A stretch of 6,719 nucleotides of DNA from CAZWRK01 sp964635875 (GTDB lineage Bacteria > Pseudomonadota > Gammaproteobacteria > Burkholderiales > Aquaspirillaceae). The notes beneath the pieces were generated by a model. That model was not told the DNA's origin. It saw only the letters and a program-made list of their open reading frames with translations, and did not search any database. The stretch spans positions 1 through 6,719 of the forward strand of contig CAZWRK010000181.1 of the NCBI GenBank assembly GCA_964635875.1, given 5' to 3'. The position numbers and the translations under genes are program-made. How positions within the stretch are numbered: position 1 is the stretch's first letter; each line of letters begins with the position of its first letter. Below, one piece after another: positions 1 through 4,369 of the stretch.

Positions 1-1
1 T

Positions 2-172
2 GAGGCTGCTGCTTGGGATGCTGCTAGGGCTGCTGGGGATGCTGCTGGGGCTGCTGCTTGGGATGCTGCTGAGGCTGCTGCTTGGGATGCTGCTAGGGCT
101 GCTGGGGATGCTGCTGGGGCTGCTTGGGATGCTGCTGAGGCTGCTGCTTGGGATGCTGCTAGGGCTGCTGCT
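2..172 (+). repeat. in-frame 69/66-base tandem repeat (Ala/Trp/Asp-rich)
   Basis: Copy 1 is 2-70 (23 codons), copy 2 is 71-136 (22 codons, one GCT fewer), and copy 3 is partial, 137-172. Each is made of GCTGCT doublets separated by TGGGAT, AGG, GGGGAT, GGG or GAG. The nucleotide copies are almost identical, which suggests recent duplication or slippage. In the coding frame they give AAAWDAA/RAAGDAA-type blocks. The array reaches the window edge, so total copy number is unknown. Confidence 0.9.
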
Positions 173-604
173 TTCAAAAAAATCAATGATCAATGCGAAC
201 AGTTTGTTCAGGAAATATTTCCTACGCTGCAGCGATATCGTCCGACGGTTACTCCAGAGAATATCGAGTCATTGCGGGACGACGAGGTGTTTGTGTTCGG
301 CAGTAATGCGGAGGGCAGCCACGCAGGAGGGGCTGCAAAATCTGCCGTAAAACTGTTCGGAGCGATCGAGGGACAGGGTGAGGGTTTGCAAGGGCAATCG
401 TACGCGGTCCCGACTATGAGCGGATTGAATGACATGAAGGCTGCGATCACACGGTTCGTTTCATTCGCAAAAGAAACACCGGACAAATATTTCTACGTCA
501 CGAAGATCGGGACAGGTATCGCCGGTCATTCAGAAGACGAGGTAAAAGCGCTGTTTCCAAAGAAAGTACCCACGAATGTGATACTGCCCAAAGGATGGCG
601 GTAG
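2..604 (+). CDS. Ala/Trp/Asp-repeat + macro-domain-like phage protein (5' partial)
   Basis: The frame is open from base 2 to a TAG at 602-604 with no start in the window, so the gene begins upstream; 200 residues are visible. Residues 1-57 (bases 2-172) are a low-complexity repeat built from AAAWDAAR, AAGDAAG and EAAAWDAA blocks, probably helical. A linker (FKKINDQCEQFVQEIFP...) leads to TPENIESLRDDEVFVFGSN, then AGGAAKSAVKLFG, GQGEGLQGQSYAVPT and VTKIGTGIAGH. From memory, these match the small macro-like family common in phages (named A1S_2505 family phage non-structural protein in some databases). Macro folds bind ADP-ribose or related ligands; activity here is not shown. A TTG at 272 could be read as a start, but TPENIESL just upstream is typical family sequence and remains in frame, so the true protein is longer. 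Family call fairly sure; function unknown. Confidence 0.8.
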   Translation, partial: EAAAWDAARAAGDAAGAAAWDAAEAAAWDAARAAGDAAGAAWDAAEAAAWDAARAAAFKKINDQCEQFVQEIFPTLQRYRPTVTPENIESLRDDEVFVFGSNAEGSHAGGAAKSAVKLFGAIEGQGEGLQGQSYAVPTMSGLNDMKAAITRFVSFAKETPDKYFYVTKIGTGIAGHSEDEVKALFPKKVPTNVILPKGWR

Positions 605-616
605 ACAGGAGGCCTT

Positions 617-766
617 ATGCAGAAAAACGAAGCGGCGAGGGCTATGGGCAAGCTCTCTGCAGAAAAACGGAAAGAGAAAGGGTTTGACTACAAGGAGTTC
701 TCGAAGAAAGGCGTCGAGGCGCGTCGTCTGAGAAAAGTTGTGGATAAACCAGAGCGCATTGTTTGA
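617..766 (+). CDS. small basic hypothetical protein, 49 aa
   Basis: ATG at 617 follows a consensus AGGAGG (607-612) with a 4-base gap, 12 bases after the stop of the macro-like gene; TGA at 764-766. The product is lysine/arginine-rich and very likely helical, with GKLSAEKRKEKGFD and KKGVEARR segments. There is no cysteine, signal peptide or membrane segment. The sequence faintly recalls short phage and stress proteins with KGG-type motifs, but I do not recognise a family. It sits downstream of the macro-like gene in what looks like the same transcript, and is followed at once by a possible promoter and structured RNA. The strong ribosome site makes translation likely; function unknown. Confidence 0.65.
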   Translation: MQKNEAARAMGKLSAEKRKEKGFDYKEFSKKGVEARRLRKVVDKPERIV

Positions 767-772
767 TATACT
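764..772 (+). promoter_or_regulatory. candidate extended -10 promoter
   Basis: TGATATACT matches an extended -10 (TG-N-TATACT). No good -35 hexamer lies 16-18 bases upstream (744-749 is ATAAAC); TTGTGG at 738-743 is 23 bases away, which is too far. Transcription would start near 779, just ahead of the structured region. The site overlaps the stop codon of the preceding small gene. Prediction from sequence only. Confidence 0.35.
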
Positions 773-778
773 AAATAT

Positions 779-897
779 CTAACAAGTTACCCATCGGCGG
801 ACTGTAGGTACTCCGAACGTTCGCCGCCCGGTACTCCGGGGTTACAAAGACGCCTGACGTATTCGTCACCAAGGCGCTCATTTGTAGCCCCCTTTTT
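779..897 (+). ncRNA. candidate structured small RNA ending in terminator hairpin
   Basis: No open frame with a ribosome site lies here. A first hairpin pairs GGCGG (796-800) with CCGCC (824-828) and contains the palindrome CGAACGTTCG (814-823). The motif GGTACTCCG occurs twice (808-816 and 830-838), the second copy running into the terminator stem. The element ends in a two-part hairpin (838-891) followed by TTTTT at 893-897. With the extended -10 at 764-772 this would give an RNA of about 120 bases. It could instead be the 5' part of one long leader reaching the gene at 1180. No known RNA family recognised. Confidence 0.4.
838..897 (+). terminator. Rho-independent-type terminator
   Basis: GGGGTTACAAA (838-848) pairs over 11 positions with TTTGTAGCCCC (881-891), with one U-G wobble at 842/887. 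Inside, CGCCT (851-855) pairs with AGGCG (872-876), and GACG (856-859) pairs with CGTC (864-867) around a TATT loop. TTTTT follows at 893-897. The stem plus U-run is typical of an intrinsic terminator. The stem is longer and more complex than usual, so it may also be part of a structured RNA or an attenuator for the downstream gene. Confidence 0.7.
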
Positions 898-900
898 GGT

Positions 901-1039
901 TCTTTTCATGCAGCAGCGATGACGTTAGTCAGCCTGTGCCCATATGCCGGTCGCTCCGAGTTCATATGGCGAGAGGACTTGCTGTATTGCTTGTCCGACG
1001 GACTACTCCGGTGAACGGCTGACCTGCTGCATGAAGAGA
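901..1039 (+). ncRNA. branched RNA element closed by a 16-bp stem
   Basis: TCTTTTCATGCAGCAG (901-916) pairs without a gap with CTGCTGCATGAAGAGA (1024-1039), 16 pairs including one U-G wobble. After an 11-base unpaired stretch, GTCAGCC (928-934) pairs with GGCTGAC (1017-1023). The interior can hold three hairpins: CATATG (941-946) with CATATG (963-968), GGAC (976-979) with GTCC (993-996), and CGGA (999-1002) with TCCG (1007-1010). No gene is visible on either strand apart from shadow frames. The element lies between the terminator-like hairpin and the leader of the RsbW-like gene. It may be an independent RNA, part of the leader, or a protein-binding DNA inverted repeat. Not matched to a known family. 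Confidence 0.45.
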
Positions 1040-1063
1040 GCGAGATTGCACCTTCACAGGTAG

Positions 1064-1172
1064 ATACCTTCCTCCCCTGCTTCTTGGTCAGGTTCTTCTT
1101 CCACACGAGGCTTCGACCCCTTCGTGCAATAAGAGCATGCCCACCTGACCAGGAAGGAGAGGAAGGAGGGAT
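1064..1172 (+). promoter_or_regulatory. long stem sequestering the ribosome binding site of the RsbW-like gene
   Basis: Bases 1080-1093 (core TTGGTCAGGT) pair continuously with 1143-1156 (ACCTGACCAG...), 14 pairs with one wobble. The pairing continues outward through 1064-1079 with 1157-1172 with only four mismatches. In this outer part CCTTC (1067-1071) covers GGAGG (1165-1169), the Shine-Dalgarno sequence for the ATG at 1180. The loop contains a second hairpin, CACGA (1104-1108) with TCGTG (1122-1126). The folded form should block ribosome entry until something opens it: ligand, protein, heat or an alternative fold. No riboswitch class recognised. Confidence 0.5.
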
Positions 1173-1179
1173 ATTCGAC

Positions 1180-1572
1180 ATGATACGGTTCGCCGGTTTG
1201 TATCCGACGGAATCGGCCCTCGACAGGGGGCGTGACCTACTGACCCAGTTCGTGACGTTTCTCGACAGCGATACCGCTTCCAAGGTGAGCATCGTTTTTG
1301 CAGAAGCAATGGCGAACGCAATCCAAGCCAACCAACGAAACAATGGCGCACGGATCATCATCATCCTGGTACTCGGTGTAACAACCGTCCGCCTGCTGAT
1401 CGGTGATACCGGCTCCGGCTACGAACCGCAGCTGCTCCAAGACTCGGTTTTCGACCTTTGGGCGGAACATGGCCGTGGCATACGACTGATGCGACAACTG
1501 TCCGATGACCTGGTGTTCAAGAAATCCAAACGGGGCACGATGGTCAGCGCCTCATGGAAAAGAAAGGAGTAG
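1180..1572 (+). CDS. RsbW/SpoIIAB-like anti-sigma factor (HATPase, GHKL fold)
   Basis: Starts at ATG 1180, 9 bases after GGAGGG (1165-1170); the frame extends upstream to a TTG at 1084, but those codons fall in the structured leader. The 130-residue product matches the usual length of single-domain RsbW/SpoIIAB proteins. Visible motifs: N box FAEAMANAIQAN (E42, N46), G1 box IGDTGSGYE (D76, G78, G80), G2 box EHGRGIRLM (G98-G100) and the closing GTMVSASW (G119, T120). Family members bind ATP, hold a sigma factor inactive and phosphorylate a STAS anti-anti-sigma protein. No partner sigma or STAS gene lies in the window, so a phage copy could target the host's sigma network. The catalytic Glu and ATP-lid glycines are kept, so activity is plausible. 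The zinc-ribbon gene follows after 7 bases. Confidence 0.88.
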   Translation: MIRFAGLYPTESALDRGRDLLTQFVTFLDSDTASKVSIVFAEAMANAIQANQRNNGARIIIILVLGVTTVRLLIGDTGSGYEPQLLQDSVFDLWAEHGRGIRLMRQLSDDLVFKKSKRGTMVSASWKRKE

Positions 1573-1579
1573 CAGAGCG

Positions 1580-1975
1580 GTGATGCTGTTCTGTCCGGTC
1601 TGCGGCCACTCACTCGAACAGGTACAGATCAAGGCCGAACCGATGACAGACCCGTCACGGCTCGGCATGGCGGTACTTGTCTGCTTCCACTGCCAACTCG
1701 TCTGCCACACCGAAGCGGTGTTCGACAGGACACCCTTCGTCGCGGTAGCCAACCTGCATAAGATCGACGCGAGAGTCAACCTCAAGCTGACCCTGGCGAT
1801 CTACGAAGACCTGCTGTCGCTCATAGAACCGTTCATCCAATGGATTCTCCAAGCGACTCCCCAGCACATACCGAACAAAGCGAAACACAAGCTGTCATCC
1901 CTGTACGTCTACCTCCACCGTCTCAGAAGCGACATCAAAACGTTTCGGGACAACCTAAAAAAAGCGAACCCGTAA
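1580..1975 (+). CDS. zinc-ribbon protein, 131 aa
   Basis: GTG at 1580 or ATG at 1583; GTG is preferred because GGAG (1566-1569) lies 10 bases upstream. TAA at 1973-1975. The N-terminal half has two cysteine pairs, CPVC (C5, C8) and CFHC (C35, C38), enough for one structural zinc site, with an extra C42. The C-terminal half (about residues 65-128) is helical and basic near the end. There is no catalytic motif and I do not recognise the family. Only 7 bases separate it from the RsbW-like gene, so the two are probably co-translated and could work together, for instance in transcription control; this is inference. Near the stop the sequence CTA AAA AAA GCG offers a -1 slippery site leading into a 53-codon extension. 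Confidence 0.7.
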   Translation: MMLFCPVCGHSLEQVQIKAEPMTDPSRLGMAVLVCFHCQLVCHTEAVFDRTPFVAVANLHKIDARVNLKLTLAIYEDLLSLIEPFIQWILQATPQHIPNKAKHKLSSLYVYLHRLRSDIKTFRDNLKKANP

Positions 1976-2124
1976 GTCAACGAAAGCCCTGGCGGAAACG
2001 TCGGGGGTTCTCCCCGGAGATAGGCCCGAGGAGTGCCCCAGAAGATCCCAGCGTTTTCGCTGCCTTGTGGGAGCACATTTACAGACCGCTGTCAGAAATA
2101 CGAACGAAGGAAGGTGACTCATGA
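1963..2124 (+). CDS. possible -1 frameshift extension of the zinc-ribbon gene
   Basis: In the zinc-ribbon frame the heptamer A AAA AAA (1957-1963) precedes the stop by three codons. Slipping back one base continues through 53 codons (SEPVSQRKPWRKRRGFSPE... to ...RTKEGDS) and ends at TGA 2122-2124, overlapping the ATG of the next gene (2121) in the ATGA form seen at other junctions here. The fused product would be 181 residues with an Arg-rich linker and a short helix (PSVFAALWEHIYRPLSEI). A GC-rich hairpin (2002-2006 with 2012-2016) and a TTTT-loop hairpin (2049-2053 with 2058-2062) lie downstream. Alternatives: a separate overlapping gene from ATG 1840, which has no ribosome site; a sequencing error in the A run; or noncoding spacer. 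Confidence 0.35.
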   Translation, partial: SEPVSQRKPWRKRRGFSPEIGPRSAPEDPSVFAALWEHIYRPLSEIRTKEGDS

Positions 2125-3164
2125 TGAGGGGCGCACCCTGGTCTGATGACGATGTTGCGTTACTCACGAAACTGTGGCCGATGGCTTCCAGGGATGAACT
2201 CTTGAAGCAATTATCCAGATCGTGGGTATCGATCGAGAACAAAGCGAAACGGATGGGGCTGAAGCGTCAACGCTACACGGGCCTTCCGTTCAACGACCCT
2301 GTGCCGGTGGTAACGCCGGAAGCCGGATCACCCGATCCGCAGACGATGCTCAAGCAATTGGAGGCCATGGGTTTCCAGCTCGTGAAGCGTCCGCAGATCA
2401 CCGACAAAGTGCACGAGATCGATACCAGACGCTTCAAAGGTAACGTGGTTAAGATCGGCATCATCTCGGATACGCACATGTGCAGCAAGCACCAACAGCT
2501 GACGCACCTGAAATCCATCTACCGGCGGTTCGCCGACGAAGGGATCGACACGGTGCTCCATGCCGGCGACCTGCTTGAGGGCACGAGAATGTACCGCGGC
2601 TGGGAGTTGGAGGTGTTGTTTCATGGTGCGGATGACCAAGTGGCGTATGCTGTGGCGAATTATCCGAAAGAGAAAGGGATAACCACCTACCTCATTTCTG
2701 GGAACCACGACTTGAGCTTCATGACCAACTCCGGGGTCAACGTCGTCAAACGGGTCTGTGACCAACGAGACGACATGGTGTACCTCGGCGAGTACGGCGC
2801 ATTCCTGGACTTACCGTTCGGGATGCGTGCCTACCTCCACCACGGAGCCGGGGGCGTCCCGTACGCCCGCAGCTACCGCGGCCAGAAACTGATCGAGAAC
2901 TTCCCGCCAGGCGAAAAGCCGAAGCTGGTTGTCTCCGGTCACTACCATGTCACGGCAATCTTGCCCGACTACCGCAACGTGTTCTTCATGCACCCAGGTT
3001 GTTTCCAGTCCCAGACGGAGTTCCTGAGACGCCTCGGCCTCGCGCCAGACGTCGGTGGATTCATCGTCGAGTATATGGTCAACCAAGATGCCGACCGCTT
3101 CGATCTCTCCTTTATCCGCGCCGAGTGGATTCCATTCCGCAAGGCGATCCCGAACGACTACTGA
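2121..3164 (+). CDS. metallophosphoesterase with N-terminal SANT/Myb-like domain
   Basis: ATG 2121 follows GGAAGG (2109-2114) by 6 bases; TGA 3162-3164; 347 residues. Residues 5-50 (WSDDDVALLTKLWP...SIENKAKRMGLKR, with W7, W19, W35) resemble a SANT/Myb-type helix-turn-helix, often DNA-binding. A linker of about 50 residues follows. Residues 110-300 form a calcineurin-like metallophosphoesterase: SDTH (D117, H119), GD (G149, D150), GNHD (N195, H196), LHHG (H240, H241) and GHYH (H274, H276), so the two-metal site looks complete. Such enzymes hydrolyse phosphodiesters or phosphomonoesters, sometimes in nucleic acids or signalling nucleotides; the substrate cannot be read from sequence. The DNA-binding-like domain suggests action on DNA or chromatin-bound targets. 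Domain calls firm, role inferred. Confidence 0.85.
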   Translation: MMRGAPWSDDDVALLTKLWPMASRDELLKQLSRSWVSIENKAKRMGLKRQRYTGLPFNDPVPVVTPEAGSPDPQTMLKQLEAMGFQLVKRPQITDKVHEIDTRRFKGNVVKIGIISDTHMCSKHQQLTHLKSIYRRFADEGIDTVLHAGDLLEGTRMYRGWELEVLFHGADDQVAYAVANYPKEKGITTYLISGNHDLSFMTNSGVNVVKRVCDQRDDMVYLGEYGAFLDLPFGMRAYLHHGAGGVPYARSYRGQKLIENFPPGEKPKLVVSGHYHVTAILPDYRNVFFMHPGCFQSQTEFLRRLGLAPDVGGFIVEYMVNQDADRFDLSFIRAEWIPFRKAIPNDY

Positions 3165-3181
3165 AAGGACGGACAAGTTAC

Positions 3182-3355
3182 GTGGCTGGTTTAAAAACCC
3201 AGATTCAGATTTACCTGGAAAAGGCTGCCCAACTGATCGGTGAACTGGAAAAGCGTGTCGAACGCTTGGAACTGGACGCTGAACAGCGACGGCAGGCAGT
3301 CGAGAACCGACAACGGTACGGACTGACGACGGATGCACCGCATCCTCACCGCTAG
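3182..3355 (+). CDS. short coiled-coil protein, 57 aa
   Basis: GTG start at 3182, with AAAGGA (3165-3170) 11 bases upstream, a rather long gap; TAG 3353-3355. Residues 3-45 (LKTQIQIYLEKAAQLIGELEKRVERLE...) have a clear heptad-like pattern rich in Glu, Lys, Arg and Leu, so a coiled coil is likely; the tail TTDAPHPHR is disordered-looking. No catalytic residues, cysteine or membrane segment. It lies 17 bases after the phosphoesterase stop and may be an oligomerising partner or a structural helper. No family recognised. The start is uncertain because in-frame codons continue upstream into the phosphoesterase gene. Confidence 0.6.
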   Translation: MAGLKTQIQIYLEKAAQLIGELEKRVERLELDAEQRRQAVENRQRYGLTTDAPHPHR

Positions 3356-3407
3356 CCCGTGCCACCCACCCTGGATCCAGCGATTCCTAGAAAGGGGTAT
3401 ACCGCCG

Positions 3408-3851
3408 GTGAAGAAGCAGCAGCCCTACGTGGGATGCAATCGAGCTGCCAAGGTGATCTACGTCGCAGGCCCGCTTACGGGGCCGAACGAAGGGATCAAT
3501 ACGCAGATCGCCCGACACTACGCGCTCAAGCTGTTCGAGAAGGGTCACACCCCGATCGTGCCGCATACCAACAACGACTACGTGCCCGCGACGATGGAGT
3601 ACTACCGGCAAGCGATGCATTGCTGCCTCGACCTCATCCATCGCGTCGACGCCGTGTTCATGATCCCAGGATGGGAGCACAGCCTCGGAGCGAGATGCGA
3701 ACGGTATGCAGCCTACGCGACCGGTAGAACCGTCTACTACGACCTGCATGACGTCCCAGACGTGAGCAAGCCTTCCAACAACCTAGAAGAGCTGAGCGAG
3801 GTTGAAGCCGAACGTTTCAAGCAAGCCGGCGACAAGAAACACAACCAATGA
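3408..3851 (+). CDS. DUF4406 / nucleoside 2-deoxyribosyltransferase-like protein
   Basis: GTG 3408 preceded by AAAGGGG (3391-3397) at 10 bases; an ATG at 3333 is in frame but would overlap the preceding gene and lacks a ribosome site. 147 residues. Motifs fit the DUF4406/NDT-like fold: VIYVAGPLTG (17-25), a helix with N31, GHTPIVPH (46-53), DAVFMIPGWEHSLGARCE (81-98; D81, E90, S92, E98). Relatives bind nucleosides or nucleotides; true deoxyribosyltransferases swap bases between deoxynucleosides and use a catalytic glutamate, for which E98 is the best candidate. Phages often carry such genes near macro-like and other nucleotide-binding proteins. The C-terminal 30 residues are charged and probably flexible. 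The structured leader begins only 8 bases after the stop. Confidence 0.82.
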   Translation: MKKQQPYVGCNRAAKVIYVAGPLTGPNEGINTQIARHYALKLFEKGHTPIVPHTNNDYVPATMEYYRQAMHCCLDLIHRVDAVFMIPGWEHSLGARCERYAAYATGRTVYYDLHDVPDVSKPSNNLEELSEVEAERFKQAGDKKHNQ

Positions 3852-3859
3852 CAGCGGTT

Positions 3860-3980
3860 GGCATCACTTCGGTGGTGCCCTCCCACTGGAACTCGTGCGA
3901 TTACTAACAGCGACCTCTCCGTCCAGGAGAACTATCCGCTGGGGTAGCCGTCTCATCACGAGTTCCGCTGGGAGGCATCA
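3860..3980 (+). promoter_or_regulatory. structured leader RNA sequestering the ribosome binding site (riboswitch-like)
   Basis: GGCATCAC (3860-3867) pairs with GTGGTGCC (3872-3879) around a UUCG tetraloop. Next to it a closing stem joins CCTCCCA (3879-3885) to TGGGAGG (3969-3975), then U3887-G3967 and GGAACTCGTG (3888-3897) to CACGAGTTCC (3957-3966): 18 pairs, one C-C mismatch. Inside lie two hairpins, TCTCC (3916-3920) with GGAGA (3926-3930) and CTATCC (3932-3937) with GGGTAG (3942-3947), perhaps under a short GAC (3912-3914)/GTC (3950-3952) helix. GGGAGG (3970-3975), the ribosome site for ATG 3981, is fully paired. GGCATCA occurs both at 3860-3866 and 3974-3980, so TGGTGCC (3873-3879) could choose between two partners, a possible switch. 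No known riboswitch recognised. Confidence 0.6.
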
Positions 3981-4055
3981 ATGGAAAACATCGTATGGAT
4001 TCTGATTGCGGGGGTCGTAGTATTGGCCTTGGCATATGGTGCAAGCAAGCTATGA
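3981..4055 (+). CDS. 24-residue single-pass membrane peptide
   Basis: ATG 3981 lies 5 bases after GGGAGG (3970-3975); TGA 4053-4055 overlaps the next ATG (4052) as ATGA. The peptide is MENIVWILIAGVVVLALAYG followed by ASKL: a short acidic N-terminus, about 17 hydrophobic residues and one lysine near the end, so a single membrane helix with the C-terminus probably inside. It is too short for most annotation pipelines. It may act itself, as a small membrane or holin-like regulator, or serve as a leader ORF whose translation opens the downstream coupled genes. The ribosome site is buried in the long stem of the leader just upstream. Translation is well supported; function unknown. Confidence 0.6.
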   Translation: MENIVWILIAGVVVLALAYGASKL

Positions 4056-4369
4056 AGGTGTGTTCAAAGTGTAAGGCGGACAAGCAATTGAGCGAGTTCT
4101 ACAAGCACTACGGAAAGGTGAAATCGTACTGCAAAAAGTGTGCTGGCAGGATGACGAACGAATGGCGAGCCAAGAGAGAAAAGCAGAATGTCAAGGATTA
4201 CGCCAAAGAGATCAAGATAGCCGCCAACTCAGATGCTGCGTTCTTCGAGAACACTTACGCAAAGATGCTGGCTGATCGTGGCATAAAGATCAAAGAATAT
4301 CCCGACGGCTTCAAGACCTACCGACTGCCGACCAAATACCACCGAAAGTTCAAGCAGTTCTCCATATGA
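4052..4369 (+). CDS. zinc-finger phage protein, 105 aa
   Basis: ATG 4052 overlaps the stop of the membrane peptide, so translation is probably coupled; the frame also extends upstream to a TTG-less ATG at 3995, rejected because it crosses the peptide gene without a ribosome site. N-terminal CSKC (C4, C7) and CKKC (C27, C30), with KQLSEFYKHYGK between, is the zinc-binding head typical of many phage HNH/endonuclease VII-like proteins. Here, however, no HNH catalytic core follows; the rest is a basic helical stretch (residues 33-105) ending in RLPTKYHRKFKQFSI. It may bind nucleic acid. Its stop overlaps the next gene's ATG. Confidence 0.72.
   Translation: MKVCSKCKADKQLSEFYKHYGKVKSYCKKCAGRMTNEWRAKREKQNVKDYAKEIKIAANSDAAFFENTYAKMLADRGIKIKEYPDGFKTYRLPTKYHRKFKQFSI

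Noticed and set aside
1..172. Possible CRISPR-like or intergenic repeat array
   Set aside because: No unique spacers; units are contiguous, codon-based and in frame with a gene.
18..350. Plus-strand frame with MLLGLLG-type hydrophobic repeats, resembling a membrane protein
   Set aside because: It is the alternate reading of the GCT repeat; the adjoining frame runs continuously into a recognisable macro-like protein.
901..1039. Group I intron core (GACTA at 1000-1004 against TAGTC at 926-930)
   Set aside because: The order of the two strands is opposite to that of P7 and no other core elements are visible.
779..1040. tRNA or tmRNA gene
   Set aside because: No T-loop GTTCRA motif with proper arms, no cloverleaf spacing and no CCA-type end on either strand.
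1084..1179. N-terminal extension of the RsbW-like gene from TTG 1084
   Set aside because: These codons fall in the long stem, the family starts near MIRFAGLYP, and ATG 1180 has a good ribosome site.
906..1364. Minus-strand frame of 152 codons
   Set aside because: It overlaps the RsbW-like gene, whose ATP-binding motifs are clear, and shows no recognisable protein features.
1840..2124. Independent gene starting at ATG 1840
   Set aside because: It overlaps the zinc-ribbon gene by 136 bases, has no ribosome site, and its first part reads like low-complexity shadow. Only the part after the A7 run is kept as a possible frameshift extension.
2328..2765. Minus-strand frames inside the phosphoesterase gene
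   Set aside because: Shadow frames of a gene with full catalytic motifs on the plus strand.
3371..3380. Palindrome CTGGATCCAG between genes
   Set aside because: A single 10-base palindrome without partner structure; likely chance.
3860..3980. Resemblance of the reverse complement (AGTAATCGC) to a 16S rRNA segment
   Set aside because: Only nine bases match, and the surroundings do not fit rRNA.
3995..4051. Upstream start of the 105-residue zinc-finger gene at 3995
   Set aside because: It would read through the membrane peptide gene in another frame without a ribosome site; ATG 4052 overlaps the stop as at other junctions.
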